Assembly (NCBI GenBank): GCA_937902305.1
Contig: CALDHV010000002.1
Span: 1 to 26,462, forward strand
Source of the DNA: an uncultured Clostridia bacterium
GTDB taxonomy: Bacteria > Bacillota > Clostridia > Oscillospirales > Acutalibacteraceae
Reading direction: 5' to 3'
Length of the DNA: 26,462 nt
Numbering within the stretch: position 1 is the stretch's first letter; each line of letters starts with the position of its first letter. The position numbers and the translations under genes were made by a program. Positions 16,720 through 24,117 of the stretch are shown here, one piece after another. The notes under the pieces are model-generated. The model was not told where the DNA came from, did not search any database, and worked only from the letters and a program-made list of their open reading frames with translations.

Positions 16720-17920
16720 ATTGCTGTCCGGCGCTGTTGGTGGCATAGCCGCCCATTTCCAGCTCAGTCAACGCCACCAGAAGGGTCGGTATCGGCAATC
16801 CGGTTTTTTCCGCCAGCAGGTCAACGGGACAAAGCTCGTCGGTCAGCGCCGCGTACACCGCTTTCAGCGTATCGGACGCATCCTCCGGCAACGCGCGCGG
16901 CGCTTCCGGCATCGGCGGGGTCTCGGGTGCCGGTGTGGGCTCTGCCGCGCGGGTCGGCTTGCGCTTTCCTGCCGGCTCCGCCACCGGCGGGGGCTCTCCC
17001 TTGACCGCGCGTTCGGTCTGTCGCGCCGCTTCCCGATCCAGTATACCGGGATACAGCGCCTCATATTCCTCAATAATATCCGCCGCGCAGGTGATCAGCG
17101 TCGCACCGCCGCGTATCTCCGCGTGAGCACCGTCGTTATGATGCTCGCTCGGCGTATCGGGCAGAGCATAAACATCCCGCCCGTTTTCCCGCGCCAGACG
17201 CGCGGTGATCCGCGCGCCACTGCGCAACGGTGTCTGCGCAAGGCATACCCCCTGGCTCAAGCCGACCAGCAGCCGGTTGCGCACCGGAAACAAGCAATGA
17301 AACGGCAGATCGGGCGGATATTCGCTCACCAACGCGCCGCCGTTTTCCACGATCTGCGCGCGCAGGGCGGCATTTTCCGCCGGGTAATTGACCGACAGCG
17401 GGCACGCCATCACCGATACGGTGATCCCGCCGCCGCGCAAGGCGCCCGCGTGTGCCGCCGCGTCGATGCCGTAAGCGCCGCCGCTGACCACCACCATCCC
17501 TGCCGCCGCCAGTCCGGCGGACAGCGCATACGCCTCGGCAAGTCCCTCGGCGGTCGGATGGCGGGTACCCACCACGGCAAGCGCGGGGGTCGAATCCACA
17601 TCCGGAAAAATACCACGGCAATACAGCACCGGCGGCAGATCCTCCAGCCGCCGCAAACCGCCGGGATACAGCACATCCTCCGGTGTCAGTATCCAGTCGC
17701 CGGCAACCAACGTCGCGTTGAGGATCGCCTGTGCCGACTGCAGGGAATGATCCCGCAGCTTGCGACACGCGGTCTCGGGGATACCCGCCGCGGCCAGCGC
17801 CTCCGGCTTGGCGTCGTAGATCGCCGCAGCATCGGGAAAGTGCGCCAGCAATGTACCCGTCGCCCGATTTCCCGGGCCGAGCGCCTGCGCAAGCCATATC
17901 CAGAAAACGCGGCTATCCAT
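16709..17920 (-). CDS. dprA: DNA-processing protein DprA (Smf)
   Basis: A 403-residue protein that loads RecA onto incoming single-stranded DNA in natural transformation. An N-terminal helix-hairpin-helix-like/SAM region (residues 1-75) precedes the Rossmann-type DprA core. The core has AVVGTRHPTAEG, VVSGGAYGIDAAAH, YPAENAALR and FPVRNRLLVGLSQG. A proline/glutamate-rich linker of about 50 residues follows (near 300-345). The C-terminal winged-helix segment is about 350-398. The ATG at 17920 follows GGGAGGCGGACGGA. The last codons run into the heptamer repeat, so the terminal Arg-Arg may be repeat-derived. It is 15 bp downstream of the methyltransferase gene. Confidence 0.94.
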   Translation of the reverse strand: MDSRVFWIWLAQALGPGNRATGTLLAHFPDAAAIYDAKPEALAAAGIPETACRKLRDHSLQSAQAILNATLVAGDWILTPEDVLYPGGLRRLEDLPPVLYCRGIFPDVDSTPALAVVGTRHPTAEGLAEAYALSAGLAAAGMVVVSGGAYGIDAAAHAGALRGGGITVSVMACPLSVNYPAENAALRAQIVENGGALVSEYPPDLPFHCLFPVRNRLLVGLSQGVCLAQTPLRSGARITARLARENGRDVYALPDTPSEHHNDGAHAEIRGGATLITCAADIIEEYEALYPGILDREAARQTERAVKGEPPPVAEPAGKRKPTRAAEPTPAPETPPMPEAPRALPEDASDTLKAVYAALTDELCPVDLLAEKTGLPIPTLLVALTELEMGGYATNSAGQQYRR

Positions 17921-17935
17921 TCCGTCCGCCTCCCG

Positions 17936-18721
17936 TCAACGCACCATCTCCCACATTACGATCCCCGCCGCCATCGAAGCATTCAGCGACTCGGCGCGAC
18001 CCTTCATCCGGATCGTCACCCGCGCGGCACACGCCGCTACGGTCGCCTCGGTCAGACCGTTGCCCTCATTGCCGATGACGCACAGCGCCCCGGCTCCCAT
18101 TCCGGCGGTATGCACCGGTGTGGCAGTCGGGTCAACGACGCAAGCATAGGCGGTCATCCCGCGCTCCTGCAGAGTGCGGATCGCCTCCGGCAGGGAGGGG
18201 ACGCGGAGGATCGGCAGGCGGAACACGCCGCCCATACTGCCACGCAACACCTTGGGGTTATACAGATCACAGCATCCGTCCGACAAGATCAGCCCGGACA
18301 GTCCGAGCGCCTCCGCCGTGCGGATCACCGTACCAAGGTTTCCGGGGTCTTGAATATCTTCCAATGCCACATATTGCCCCATGCTATCTATTTTATCCAA
18401 TCCTATTAAAATGTCAAGTTTTTTTATTGTGCAAAACAAGCCCTGCGGATGAGCGGTATCCGCCATATACGCCGCCAGCGACGGGGTGATTTCCACCGCC
18501 TGCTTTGCCGCGGCGATGAGCGGCTCGGCGACCGTGGCATAGGTCGCCCGCGCCTCGGCGGTATACAGCACCGTCACCGGGGCAAGCCCCGATGCCAGCG
18601 CGTCCCCGCACAGCCGGGCGCCCTCCAGCGCAAAGCGACCCTCCTGCCGCCGTTTTTTGGCATCGCGACACAGCGCGCGCCAGTCCTTGACTGCCGCGTT
18701 TTCCTTGCTCGTCACCGTCAT
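17936..18721 (-). CDS. TrmH/SpoU-family RNA 2'-O-methyltransferase
   Basis: A 261-residue SPOUT-class RNA methyltransferase that uses S-adenosylmethionine. An N-terminal L30e-like substrate-binding domain (residues 1-100, RFALEGARLCGDAL) precedes the knotted SpoU domain. Its three motifs are intact: DPGNLGTVIRTAEA, IGNEGNGL and IRMKGRAESLNASMAAGI. The target (a 23S rRNA or tRNA ribose) cannot be told from sequence. The start at 18721 (MTVTSKENAAVKDW) was chosen because of AAAGGGAG upstream and because it matches family starts. A longer frame would enter the rplT terminator. It is a frequent neighbour of rplT in Firmicutes. Confidence 0.9.
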   Translation of the reverse strand: MTVTSKENAAVKDWRALCRDAKKRRQEGRFALEGARLCGDALASGLAPVTVLYTAEARATYATVAEPLIAAAKQAVEITPSLAAYMADTAHPQGLFCTIKKLDILIGLDKIDSMGQYVALEDIQDPGNLGTVIRTAEALGLSGLILSDGCCDLYNPKVLRGSMGGVFRLPILRVPSLPEAIRTLQERGMTAYACVVDPTATPVHTAGMGAGALCVIGNEGNGLTEATVAACAARVTIRMKGRAESLNASMAAGIVMWEMVR

Positions 18722-18750
18722 ACGATACGCTCCCTTTCGTTGTGGCATAA

Positions 18751-18785
18751 GTAAAATTGCGTCCGCCGATACCGGCAGACGCAAT
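18751..18785 (-). terminator. Terminator after rplT
   Basis: The hairpin has 13-bp arms (ATTGCGTCTGCCG and its complement with one G-T pair) and a four-base loop. On the minus strand it is followed by a short T run, TTTTAC. It begins about 10 bp after the rplT stop, so it should end or reduce the infC-rpmI-rplT transcript before the methyltransferase gene. The weak T tract makes read-through likely. Confidence 0.7.
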
Positions 18786-18794
18786 CCTATCTTT

Positions 18795-19151
18795 TTATTT
18801 CAGGGCTTCCTTTGCCTTTTCCGTCAGGGCGGTGAATGCCGCCGCGTCGGAAACCGCCAGCTCAGCGAGCATCTTGCGGTTGAGCGTGACGCCGGCTTTC
18901 TTCAGACCGTTCATCAGGGTGGAATAGTTCATCCCGTTCGCCTTAGCCGCCGCGTTGATGCGGGCGATCCACAGACGGCGGAAATCACGCTTGCGCTGTT
19001 TGCGGCCGATATACGCATACTGACCGGATTTCATCACCGCTTCTTTCGCGGTCTTGAACAGCTTGGATTTAGCACCATAGTAGCCCTTGGCGAGCTTCAA
19101 TACTTTCTTACGTCTTTTGCGCGTCATCATCGCGCCTTTGATACGAGCCAT
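18795..19151 (-). CDS. rplT: 50S ribosomal protein L20
   Basis: A 118-residue early-assembly 23S rRNA-binding protein. It starts MARIKGAMMTRKRRKK, continues with LAKGYYGAKSKLFKTA and GRKQRKRDFRRLWIARINAA, and ends with the LAELAVSDAAAF helix; all are characteristic. It is the last gene of infC-rpmI-rplT, 29 bp after rpmI. In Firmicutes L20 represses this operon by binding the infC leader, and the leader at 19960-20121 is consistent with that. Confidence 0.98.
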   Translation of the reverse strand: MARIKGAMMTRKRRKKVLKLAKGYYGAKSKLFKTAKEAVMKSGQYAYIGRKQRKRDFRRLWIARINAAAKANGMNYSTLMNGLKKAGVTLNRKMLAELAVSDAAAFTALTEKAKEALK

Positions 19152-19180
19152 TTTATTACCCTCCGTTTCTCAACTTTCGA

Positions 19181-19378
19181 TTATTTGTACGGGATCATAC
19201 GCTTGATCGCGGCGAGATTGGTCTTATCCGCCGAAACCGTCTTGCGCAGATTTCTCTTGCGTTTGGTAGTCTTTTTGTTGAGAATGTGAGATTTGTAGGC
19301 GTGACCGCGAATGGCCTTGCCGGTCTTGCTCAGCTTAAAGCGCTTTTTTGCACCGCTGTGCGTTTTAATTTTAGGCAT
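19181..19378 (-). CDS. rpmI: 50S ribosomal protein L35
   Basis: A 65-residue basic protein with the family start MPKIKTHSGAKKRFKLSKTG, the central HILNKKTTKRKRNLR segment and the ending IKRMIPYK. It lies 62 bp after infC and 29 bp before rplT, the universal order for this operon. Confidence 0.98.
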   Translation of the reverse strand: MPKIKTHSGAKKRFKLSKTGKAIRGHAYKSHILNKKTTKRKRNLRKTVSADKTNLAAIKRMIPYK

Positions 19379-19440
19379 ATTGAATGTCCTCCTTGATCGG
19401 TATTTGTGTAATCGGGGAAAATCCCCGTACGCAACGAATG

Positions 19441-19959
19441 TTATTTGCCCGCCTTCGGGGAAAGGAACATCAGCATATTGCGCCCCTCCATCTTCGCGGG
19501 CTTGTCAACGACGGCGATCTCCTCCAGCGCCGCGGCAAAGCGGTTCATCGGCTCCAGACCCAGCTCCGGGTGCGCCATTTCGCGCCCGCGGAAGCGGATG
19601 CTGACCTTGAGCTTGTCGCCGTGCTGGATGAACTTGGTCGCCTGGTTGACCTTGGTGTTGAAATCACCGATGTCGATATTGAGGCCCAGCCGCACCTCTT
19701 TCGTTTCGACGATGTGCTGGTTTTTGCGTGCCTCTTTTTCTTTCTTGGCTTGCTCGAAGCGGTATTTGCCGAAATCCATAATCCGGCATACCGGCGGTAC
19801 TGCGGCGGGAGCGATCTTGACCAAATCAAGACCCGCGTCATCCGCCAGATTTTGGGCCTCCTTTGCCGACATAATGCCGAGCTGTGCCCCGTCTGCGCCG
19901 ATGACCCGCAGTTCGCTGTCGCGGATCTGCTCATTGACCTGCAATTCTTTCTTGGCTAT
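19441..19959 (-). CDS. infC: Translation initiation factor IF-3, apparent ATA start
   Basis: A 172-residue factor that binds 30S, prevents premature 50S joining and checks the start codon. The N domain has VNEQIRDSELRVIG and PPVCRIMDFGKYRFEQ. The linker is rich in Lys/Glu (KKEKEARKNQ). The C domain has EVRLGLNIDIGDFNTKVNQATKFI and KMEGRNMLMFLSP. No in-frame ATG, GTG or TTG lies where family members begin. An ATA at 19957-19959 stands seven bases after a strong GGAGGTG and gives a product starting -AKKELQVNEQIRD. A TTG at 19992 would place the ribosome binding site inside the coding sequence. A non-canonical start codon fits the known IF-3 self-control through start-codon discrimination. Confidence 0.95.
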   Translation of the reverse strand: MAKKELQVNEQIRDSELRVIGADGAQLGIMSAKEAQNLADDAGLDLVKIAPAAVPPVCRIMDFGKYRFEQAKKEKEARKNQHIVETKEVRLGLNIDIGDFNTKVNQATKFIQHGDKLKVSIRFRGREMAHPELGLEPMNRFAAALEEIAVVDKPAKMEGRNMLMFLSPKAGK

Positions 19960-20121
19960 GAGAAAACACCTCCATCTTCTCCGGAAAAACAAAAATGCGG
20001 ACAGTCACGCTGCCCGCAAAAACATCCGCCCGCACCTTTGCGCGGGAAGAAGCATCCAATATCAACCCTTGGGAACGAGATCCGGGGGTGAGAGCGGGCA
20101 AACGCTCTGCTTGATTTGACG
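19960..20121 (-). promoter_or_regulatory. infC operon leader with attenuator-type terminator (L20-leader candidate)
   Basis: This is the transcribed stretch of about 160 nt between the promoter and the infC start. Reading 5' to 3' on the minus strand it contains a small stem (AGAGCG...CGCTCT) and a G/C-rich block CCCGCGCAAAGGTGCGGG. It then has a clear rho-independent terminator: GCGGGCAG, loop CGTGA, CTGTCCGC, followed by ATTTTTGTTTTT, just before the ribosome binding site. In B. subtilis the corresponding leader is controlled by L20 through transcription attenuation. The layout here supports the same, but I did not verify the L20-binding fold. Confidence 0.65.
19993..20023 (-). terminator. 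Attenuator hairpin inside infC leader
   Basis: The stem GCGGGCAG/CTGTCCGC (8 bp, one G-T pair) with loop CGTGA is followed on the minus strand by ATTTTTGTTTTT. It lies about 35 nt before the infC start codon, the right place for premature termination. Confidence 0.75.
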
Positions 20122-20127
20122 AGGCTT

Positions 20128-20178
20128 ATTATATCAGCCCTTTTTCGCTTTGTCAAGTGCTTTTTTTAATTTTTTGCG
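20128..20178 (-). promoter_or_regulatory. Sigma-A promoter of infC-rpmI-rplT with UP-like A/T tract
   Basis: The -35 box TTGACA (20151-20156) and -10 box TATAAT (20128-20133) both match consensus fully and are spaced exactly 17 bp. Directly upstream of -35 lies an A-rich stretch (AAAAAATTAAAAAAAG) resembling an UP element. Transcription should start near 20121. This is the strongest promoter seen in the window. Confidence 0.93.
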
Positions 20179-20258
20179 TTTTTATCCGCACCGGGCAAAA
20201 ATGCCGTATCTATTCACAAAAAGCAGGATTTTGTCCGCAAAAACAGCACGATTTGTCC

Positions 20259-20301
20259 TTGATTTTTACGGAGGGTTGTGATAGATTGGTGGTACTACCA
20301 A
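20259..20301 (+). promoter_or_regulatory. Promoter and possible operator of the epimerase-rubrerythrin pair
   Basis: TTGATT (20259-20264) and TAGATT (20282-20287) are spaced 17 bp and lie about 30 bp before the ribosome binding site. A near-perfect 16-bp palindrome, TTGGTGGTACTACCAA (20286-20301, one mismatched pair), overlaps the expected transcription start, which is a good place for a repressor. Confidence 0.5.
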
Positions 20302-20319
20302 ATATAAGGAGGTATTTTT

Positions 20320-21129
20320 ATGAAAGAGTTCGGTTTACAGCTTTGGTCGATCGGTAAGGAGTTCACCACCGCGGAAAGCACCCTCAACGCATTCAAATGG
20401 ATGCAGAAGTGCGGCTACACGCAGGCGCAGACGGCGGGCACCTACTCCTATATGGAGCCGGAGCTGTTCAGACAGTATGCCGACGAATGCGGCATCAAGA
20501 TCGTCGGCACCCACTACGATTGGGGTCGCATCGCCAACGACATTCCCGGCACGATCCGCTATCACCGCATCCTCGGCACCGACGAGATCGGCATCGGCGG
20601 CTACGGCTGCAACGACCTCGAGGGTGTCAAGCGCTTCATCGAGCAGTTTAATGCCCTCGCCGCGGAGTATGCCAAGGAAGGCTTTGTGCTGTCCTATCAC
20701 CATCACTCCTATGAGTTCAGCAATGATTTCAAGAAATACGAGGGCAAGACCCAGTTCGACTACCTGGTCGAGGGCTTTGACCCGGTGAATACCCGCTTCA
20801 ACCTCGATACCGCGTGGGCGCATCTCGCCGGTGTCAGCGTGCGCGACCTGATGAAAAAGCTCAAAAACCGCGTCAATATCGTCCACCTCAAGGATGTGCA
20901 GGCGGAGTTCAATTACCCGTTCAAGGATCAGAACGGCAACGAGTTCCACGGCCCGCAACGCATCGAGATCGGTAGCGGCAACCTCAACTTCCCCGACATC
21001 ATCAAGGTCGGCGAGGAAACCGGCGTCAAATATTTCGTCGTTGAGGATGAGGTGTATTCCACCGGCGATCCGATGGACAGCGTGCGCATCAGCGCGGAGT
21101 ATATCCGCAACAATTTGGTGGAAAAATAA
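20320..21129 (+). CDS. Sugar phosphate isomerase/epimerase-like TIM-barrel protein
   Basis: A 269-residue AP-endonuclease-2/xylose-isomerase-like TIM barrel. Candidate metal and substrate residues lie in typical positions: THYDW (about 65), LSYHHHSYEF (about 127-136), FNLDTAWAHLAG, IVHLKDV and VVEDEVYS near the C-terminus. The family includes inosose dehydratase (IolE-type) and various sugar epimerases; the real substrate cannot be assigned. A perfect AAGGAGGT ribosome binding site precedes the ATG. It is followed after 43 bp by rubrerythrin with no terminator between, so co-transcription is likely. No sugar transporter or kinase is nearby to hint at a pathway. Confidence 0.85.
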   Translation: MKEFGLQLWSIGKEFTTAESTLNAFKWMQKCGYTQAQTAGTYSYMEPELFRQYADECGIKIVGTHYDWGRIANDIPGTIRYHRILGTDEIGIGGYGCNDLEGVKRFIEQFNALAAEYAKEGFVLSYHHHSYEFSNDFKKYEGKTQFDYLVEGFDPVNTRFNLDTAWAHLAGVSVRDLMKKLKNRVNIVHLKDVQAEFNYPFKDQNGNEFHGPQRIEIGSGNLNFPDIIKVGEETGVKYFVVEDEVYSTGDPMDSVRISAEYIRNNLVEK

Positions 21130-21172
21130 GTCAGGCACCACAAAAACAATCAATATTTTGGAGGGATAAACT

Positions 21173-21712
21173 ATGGCAAACAAATACGCCGGTACCAAAA
21201 CCGAGCAAAATCTGCGGGATGCGTTCGCCGGGGAGAGCCAGGCACGCAACAAGTACACCTATTTCGCATCGGTCGCCAAAAAGGAAGGCTATGAGCAGAT
21301 CTCCGCGCTGTTCCTCAAGACCGCCGATAACGAAAAGGAACACGCCAAAATGTGGTTCAAGGAGCTGGATGGCATCGGCGACACCGCCGCCAACCTGAAT
21401 GCCGCCGCAGACGGCGAAAACTTTGAGTGGACGGATATGTACGAGAGCTTCGCCAAGACCGCGGAGGAGGAGGGCTTCACCGCGCTGGCGAAAAAGTTCC
21501 GTATGGTCGCCGCGATCGAAAAGCATCACGAGGAGCGGTATCGCGCCCTGCTGAACAATGTCGAGACCGCCGCTGTATTTGAAAAGAGCGAGGTCAAGGT
21601 GTGGGAATGTCGCAACTGCGGACACATCGTCGTCGGCACTAAGGCGCCGCTCGTATGCCCCGTTTGCGCTCACCCGCAAGCGTATTTCGAGATCAGCGAA
21701 GATAATTTCTGA
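21173..21712 (+). CDS. rbr: Rubrerythrin
   Basis: A 179-residue non-haem iron peroxidase of anaerobes that reduces hydrogen peroxide. A ferritin-like four-helix domain (residues 1-140) carries the diiron ligands in GESQARNKY, DNEKEHAKMW, AEEEGF and AIEKHHEERY. A C-terminal rubredoxin-type domain has the iron-binding cysteines (ECRNCG and CPVCAHPQAYF). The length fits the shorter rubrerythrins. The ribosome binding site GGAGGGATAAACT precedes the ATG. A strong terminator follows 14 bp after the stop. Confidence 0.96.
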   Translation: MANKYAGTKTEQNLRDAFAGESQARNKYTYFASVAKKEGYEQISALFLKTADNEKEHAKMWFKELDGIGDTAANLNAAADGENFEWTDMYESFAKTAEEEGFTALAKKFRMVAAIEKHHEERYRALLNNVETAAVFEKSEVKVWECRNCGHIVVGTKAPLVCPVCAHPQAYFEISEDNF

Positions 21713-21726
21713 TCATTGTCACAACC

Positions 21727-21760
21727 AAAAGACCCGCTGTCCTGTGACAGCGGGTCTTTT
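21727..21760. terminator. Bidirectional terminator between rubrerythrin and prs
   Basis: A perfect 15-bp stem (AAAAGACCCGCTGTC and its complement) with a four-base loop ends in TTTT on both strands. It can stop transcription from rbr on the plus strand and from prs on the minus strand, which converge here. Confidence 0.92.
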
Positions 21761-21815
21761 ATGTGTGTCCATTGAAACGGGAGGGTATCCACTTTCGATG
21801 CGCAGAAATCGCCCT

Positions 21816-21840
21816 GTAGGGGAGGGGCTTGCCCCTCCCG
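21816..21840 (+). repeat. GTAGGG palindromic repeat, copy E
   Basis: GTAGGG overlaps a hairpin of GGGAGGGGC, TT, GCCCCTCCC (9-bp arms, 21820-21839). It has the same layout as copies A-D but a different stem sequence. It lies in the rbr-prs intergenic region, which holds no gene. Confidence 0.65.
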
Positions 21841-21861
21841 TTTTCATTTGAGCAAACCTTT

Positions 21862-21891
21862 GGCGGCGGAACGGTCAAGACCGTTCCCTAC
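21862..21891 (-). repeat. GTAGGG palindromic repeat, copy D
   Basis: On the minus strand GTAGGG overlaps a hairpin of GGAACGGTC, TT, GACCGTTCC (9-bp arms, 21868-21887). It is in the opposite orientation to copy E, 22 bp away. It lies downstream of prs, behind the heptamer array. Confidence 0.65.
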
Positions 21892-21947
21892 GTCACAGCC
21901 CCGACATACGCACAAGCCCCCGGCTACGCAGAAACCAAAACCCTCCT

Positions 21948-21982
21948 CGTCTAGCGTCTAACGTCTAGCGTCTAACGTCTTA
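21948..21982. repeat. Tandem heptamer array (5 x 7 bp) ending at the prs stop codon
   Basis: Five exact-length heptamers are read on the plus strand (CGTCTAG or CGTCTAA alternately, last CGTCTTA). The prs stop codon TAA (21980-21982) is the first three bases of the array when read on the minus strand. It is the same size and copy number as the array at dprA. Confidence 0.85.
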
Positions 21983-23125
21983 TTTGCCGTATTTGGCAAG
22001 CAATTGCTGGATCTTATCGTGGGAGTCGATCAGCGTGCTGATCGAGACATCCTGATGCAGAGCCGCGATGTAATAGGCGATGTATTTCGCGCACTCGACC
22101 TCGTGGAACCACGCCCGCTCGGCAAGCTCCGGACGGCGGTAGGTCAGGTTGGTGCCGAATACCGCGTCCACGACCCCTTCCTCGACCGCTTTATCAAACT
22201 TTTCCAGTCCGGCGGTGAAGATGGCAAAGGTGGAATAGGCGAAAATGCGGCGCGCCTTGCGCTTTTTCAGCTCATAGGCAATATCGAGCATCGACTCGCC
22301 GGAGGCAATGATGTCGTCCGCGATGAAAACGTCCTTGCCCTCCACCGCATTGCCGAGATACTCGTGCGCGACGATGGGGTTGCGGCCGTTGACGACGCGG
22401 GAGTAGTCGCGGCGCTTGTAGAACATACCCAGCTCGACGCCCAGATTGACCGCATAGTACATATTGCGGTTCATCGCGCCCTCGTCGGGGCTGACGACCA
22501 TCAGATGGTCGCGGTCGGCTTGCAGGTCATCCACCGAGCGGAACAGCGCCTTGAGCACCTGATAAGCGGGGATGAGGTTGTCCAGCCCCATCAGCGGCAC
22601 GGCGTTGCACACGCGCGGGTCGTGCGCGTCGAAGGTGACGATATTATCGACCCCCATCGCCTGCAATTCCTGCAAGGCGACGGCGCAGTCGAGGCTTTCA
22701 CGGTAGGCGCGACGGTGCTGACGACCGCCGTACAGATTGGGCATAATAACATTGATGCGCGCCGCCTTGCCGCTGGCGGCCTGGATAATGCGCTTGAGAT
22801 CCTGATAGTGGTCATCCGGGGACATCGCGTTTTCAAAGCCGTACATCTTGTACTTGCAGTTGTAGTTGCCGACATCGACCAATATGTACAGATCGGCGCC
22901 GCGCACCGAGGATTTGATCAGTCCCTTGCCATCGCCGGAGGAAAAGCGCGGACAATCCACCTCAATGCGGATGTCGTCCTCCTCCAGACCACAGCGCCGA
23001 CGCCAGTTCCGGATGTGCTGTTCGATCTTGTCTCCCAGCTCCTGCGTACCGTTCATAGCGATGAGCCGCAAAGGAGCCGTACTGCGATCCCGTGCAAATA
23101 CATTTTCACTGCTGATGATTTCCAT
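21980..23125 (-). CDS. prs: Divergent ribose-phosphate pyrophosphokinase (PRPP synthetase)
   Basis: A 381-residue enzyme expected to make PRPP from ribose 5-phosphate and ATP for nucleotide, His and Trp synthesis. Two phosphoribosyltransferase-like halves are seen. Recognisable elements are SSVRGADLYILVD, MPNLYGGRQHRR (family PYxxxxRQDR), NIVTFDAHD (family VDLH), VVSPDEGAMNR, YKRRDYS and the PRPP loop IADDIIASGESM. It is about 65 residues longer than standard Prs (about 315), with an insertion around residues 60-110 and altered loop sequences, so it belongs to a divergent branch. The start at 23125 (MEIISSENVF) has GGGGAT upstream. A longer in-frame extension to 23623 overlaps the divergent ABC gene and the promoter and was not accepted. 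Confidence 0.85.
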   Translation of the reverse strand: MEIISSENVFARDRSTAPLRLIAMNGTQELGDKIEQHIRNWRRRCGLEEDDIRIEVDCPRFSSGDGKGLIKSSVRGADLYILVDVGNYNCKYKMYGFENAMSPDDHYQDLKRIIQAASGKAARINVIMPNLYGGRQHRRAYRESLDCAVALQELQAMGVDNIVTFDAHDPRVCNAVPLMGLDNLIPAYQVLKALFRSVDDLQADRDHLMVVSPDEGAMNRNMYYAVNLGVELGMFYKRRDYSRVVNGRNPIVAHEYLGNAVEGKDVFIADDIIASGESMLDIAYELKKRKARRIFAYSTFAIFTAGLEKFDKAVEEGVVDAVFGTNLTYRRPELAERAWFHEVECAKYIAYYIAALHQDVSISTLIDSHDKIQQLLAKYGK

Positions 23126-23175
23126 AATTCTATCCCCATCCGTTCGGTATTTTCGCGCCCGTGCGATGTAAATAT

Positions 23176-23184
23176 AGTATAACA
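23176..23184 (-). promoter_or_regulatory. Extended -10 promoter of prs
   Basis: On the minus strand TGTTATACT (TG, one base, then TATACT at 23176-23181) lies about 50 bp before the prs ATG. No good -35 box is seen, which fits an extended -10 promoter. Confidence 0.5.
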
Positions 23185-23375
23185 CATTCTTTTCCTTTTT
23201 TCTACTGTCCGACGCCAGATTTTTAGAAAAAATTAGCGTGAAATGGTGGATAATTTGCACAAAAAAGGACAGAAAAAACTTTCGGGAATATGCCGCGTGT
23301 GCGGCATTGCCAGCGGTTTCCGCGGCTTTTCGCTTCCGGTCGCGGCATAATAAATCGGATGAAGGGGGCTTTTTT

Positions 23376-24041
<666 letters not shown>

Positions 24042-24066
24042 GGGGCAACTTGCGCGCATAAATATA

Positions 24067-24112
24067 CCCACAGTATAATCCGTTATAGGTTATACTGTGG
24101 GGCTTGTTTTTT
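24067..24112 (+). terminator. Terminator after the ABC ATPase gene
   Basis: A 12-bp perfect stem (CCCACAGTATAA and its complement), an 11-base loop and then GCTTGTTTTTTG on the plus strand. It may also serve the convergent DUF4430 gene on the minus strand, though the T tract on that side is poor. Confidence 0.88.
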
Positions 24113-24117
24113 GAGAA

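Noticed and set aside
16721..18409. Long plus-strand open frame of 562 codons opposite dprA and the methyltransferase gene
   Set aside because: It is antisense to two clearly identified genes. Its composition (Arg, His, Gln, Gly-rich) is typical of mirror frames in GC-rich DNA, with no ribosome binding site or family motif.
20335..21258. Minus-strand frame of 307 codons opposite the epimerase
   Set aside because: The plus-strand gene has a perfect ribosome binding site and family motifs. The mirror frame is hydrophobic/acidic low-complexity and extends into the rubrerythrin start.
22004..23182. Plus-strand frame of 392 codons opposite prs
   Set aside because: It is a mirror of the prs codons. 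The Val/Asp/Ala-rich pattern comes from antisense reading, and no motif was found.
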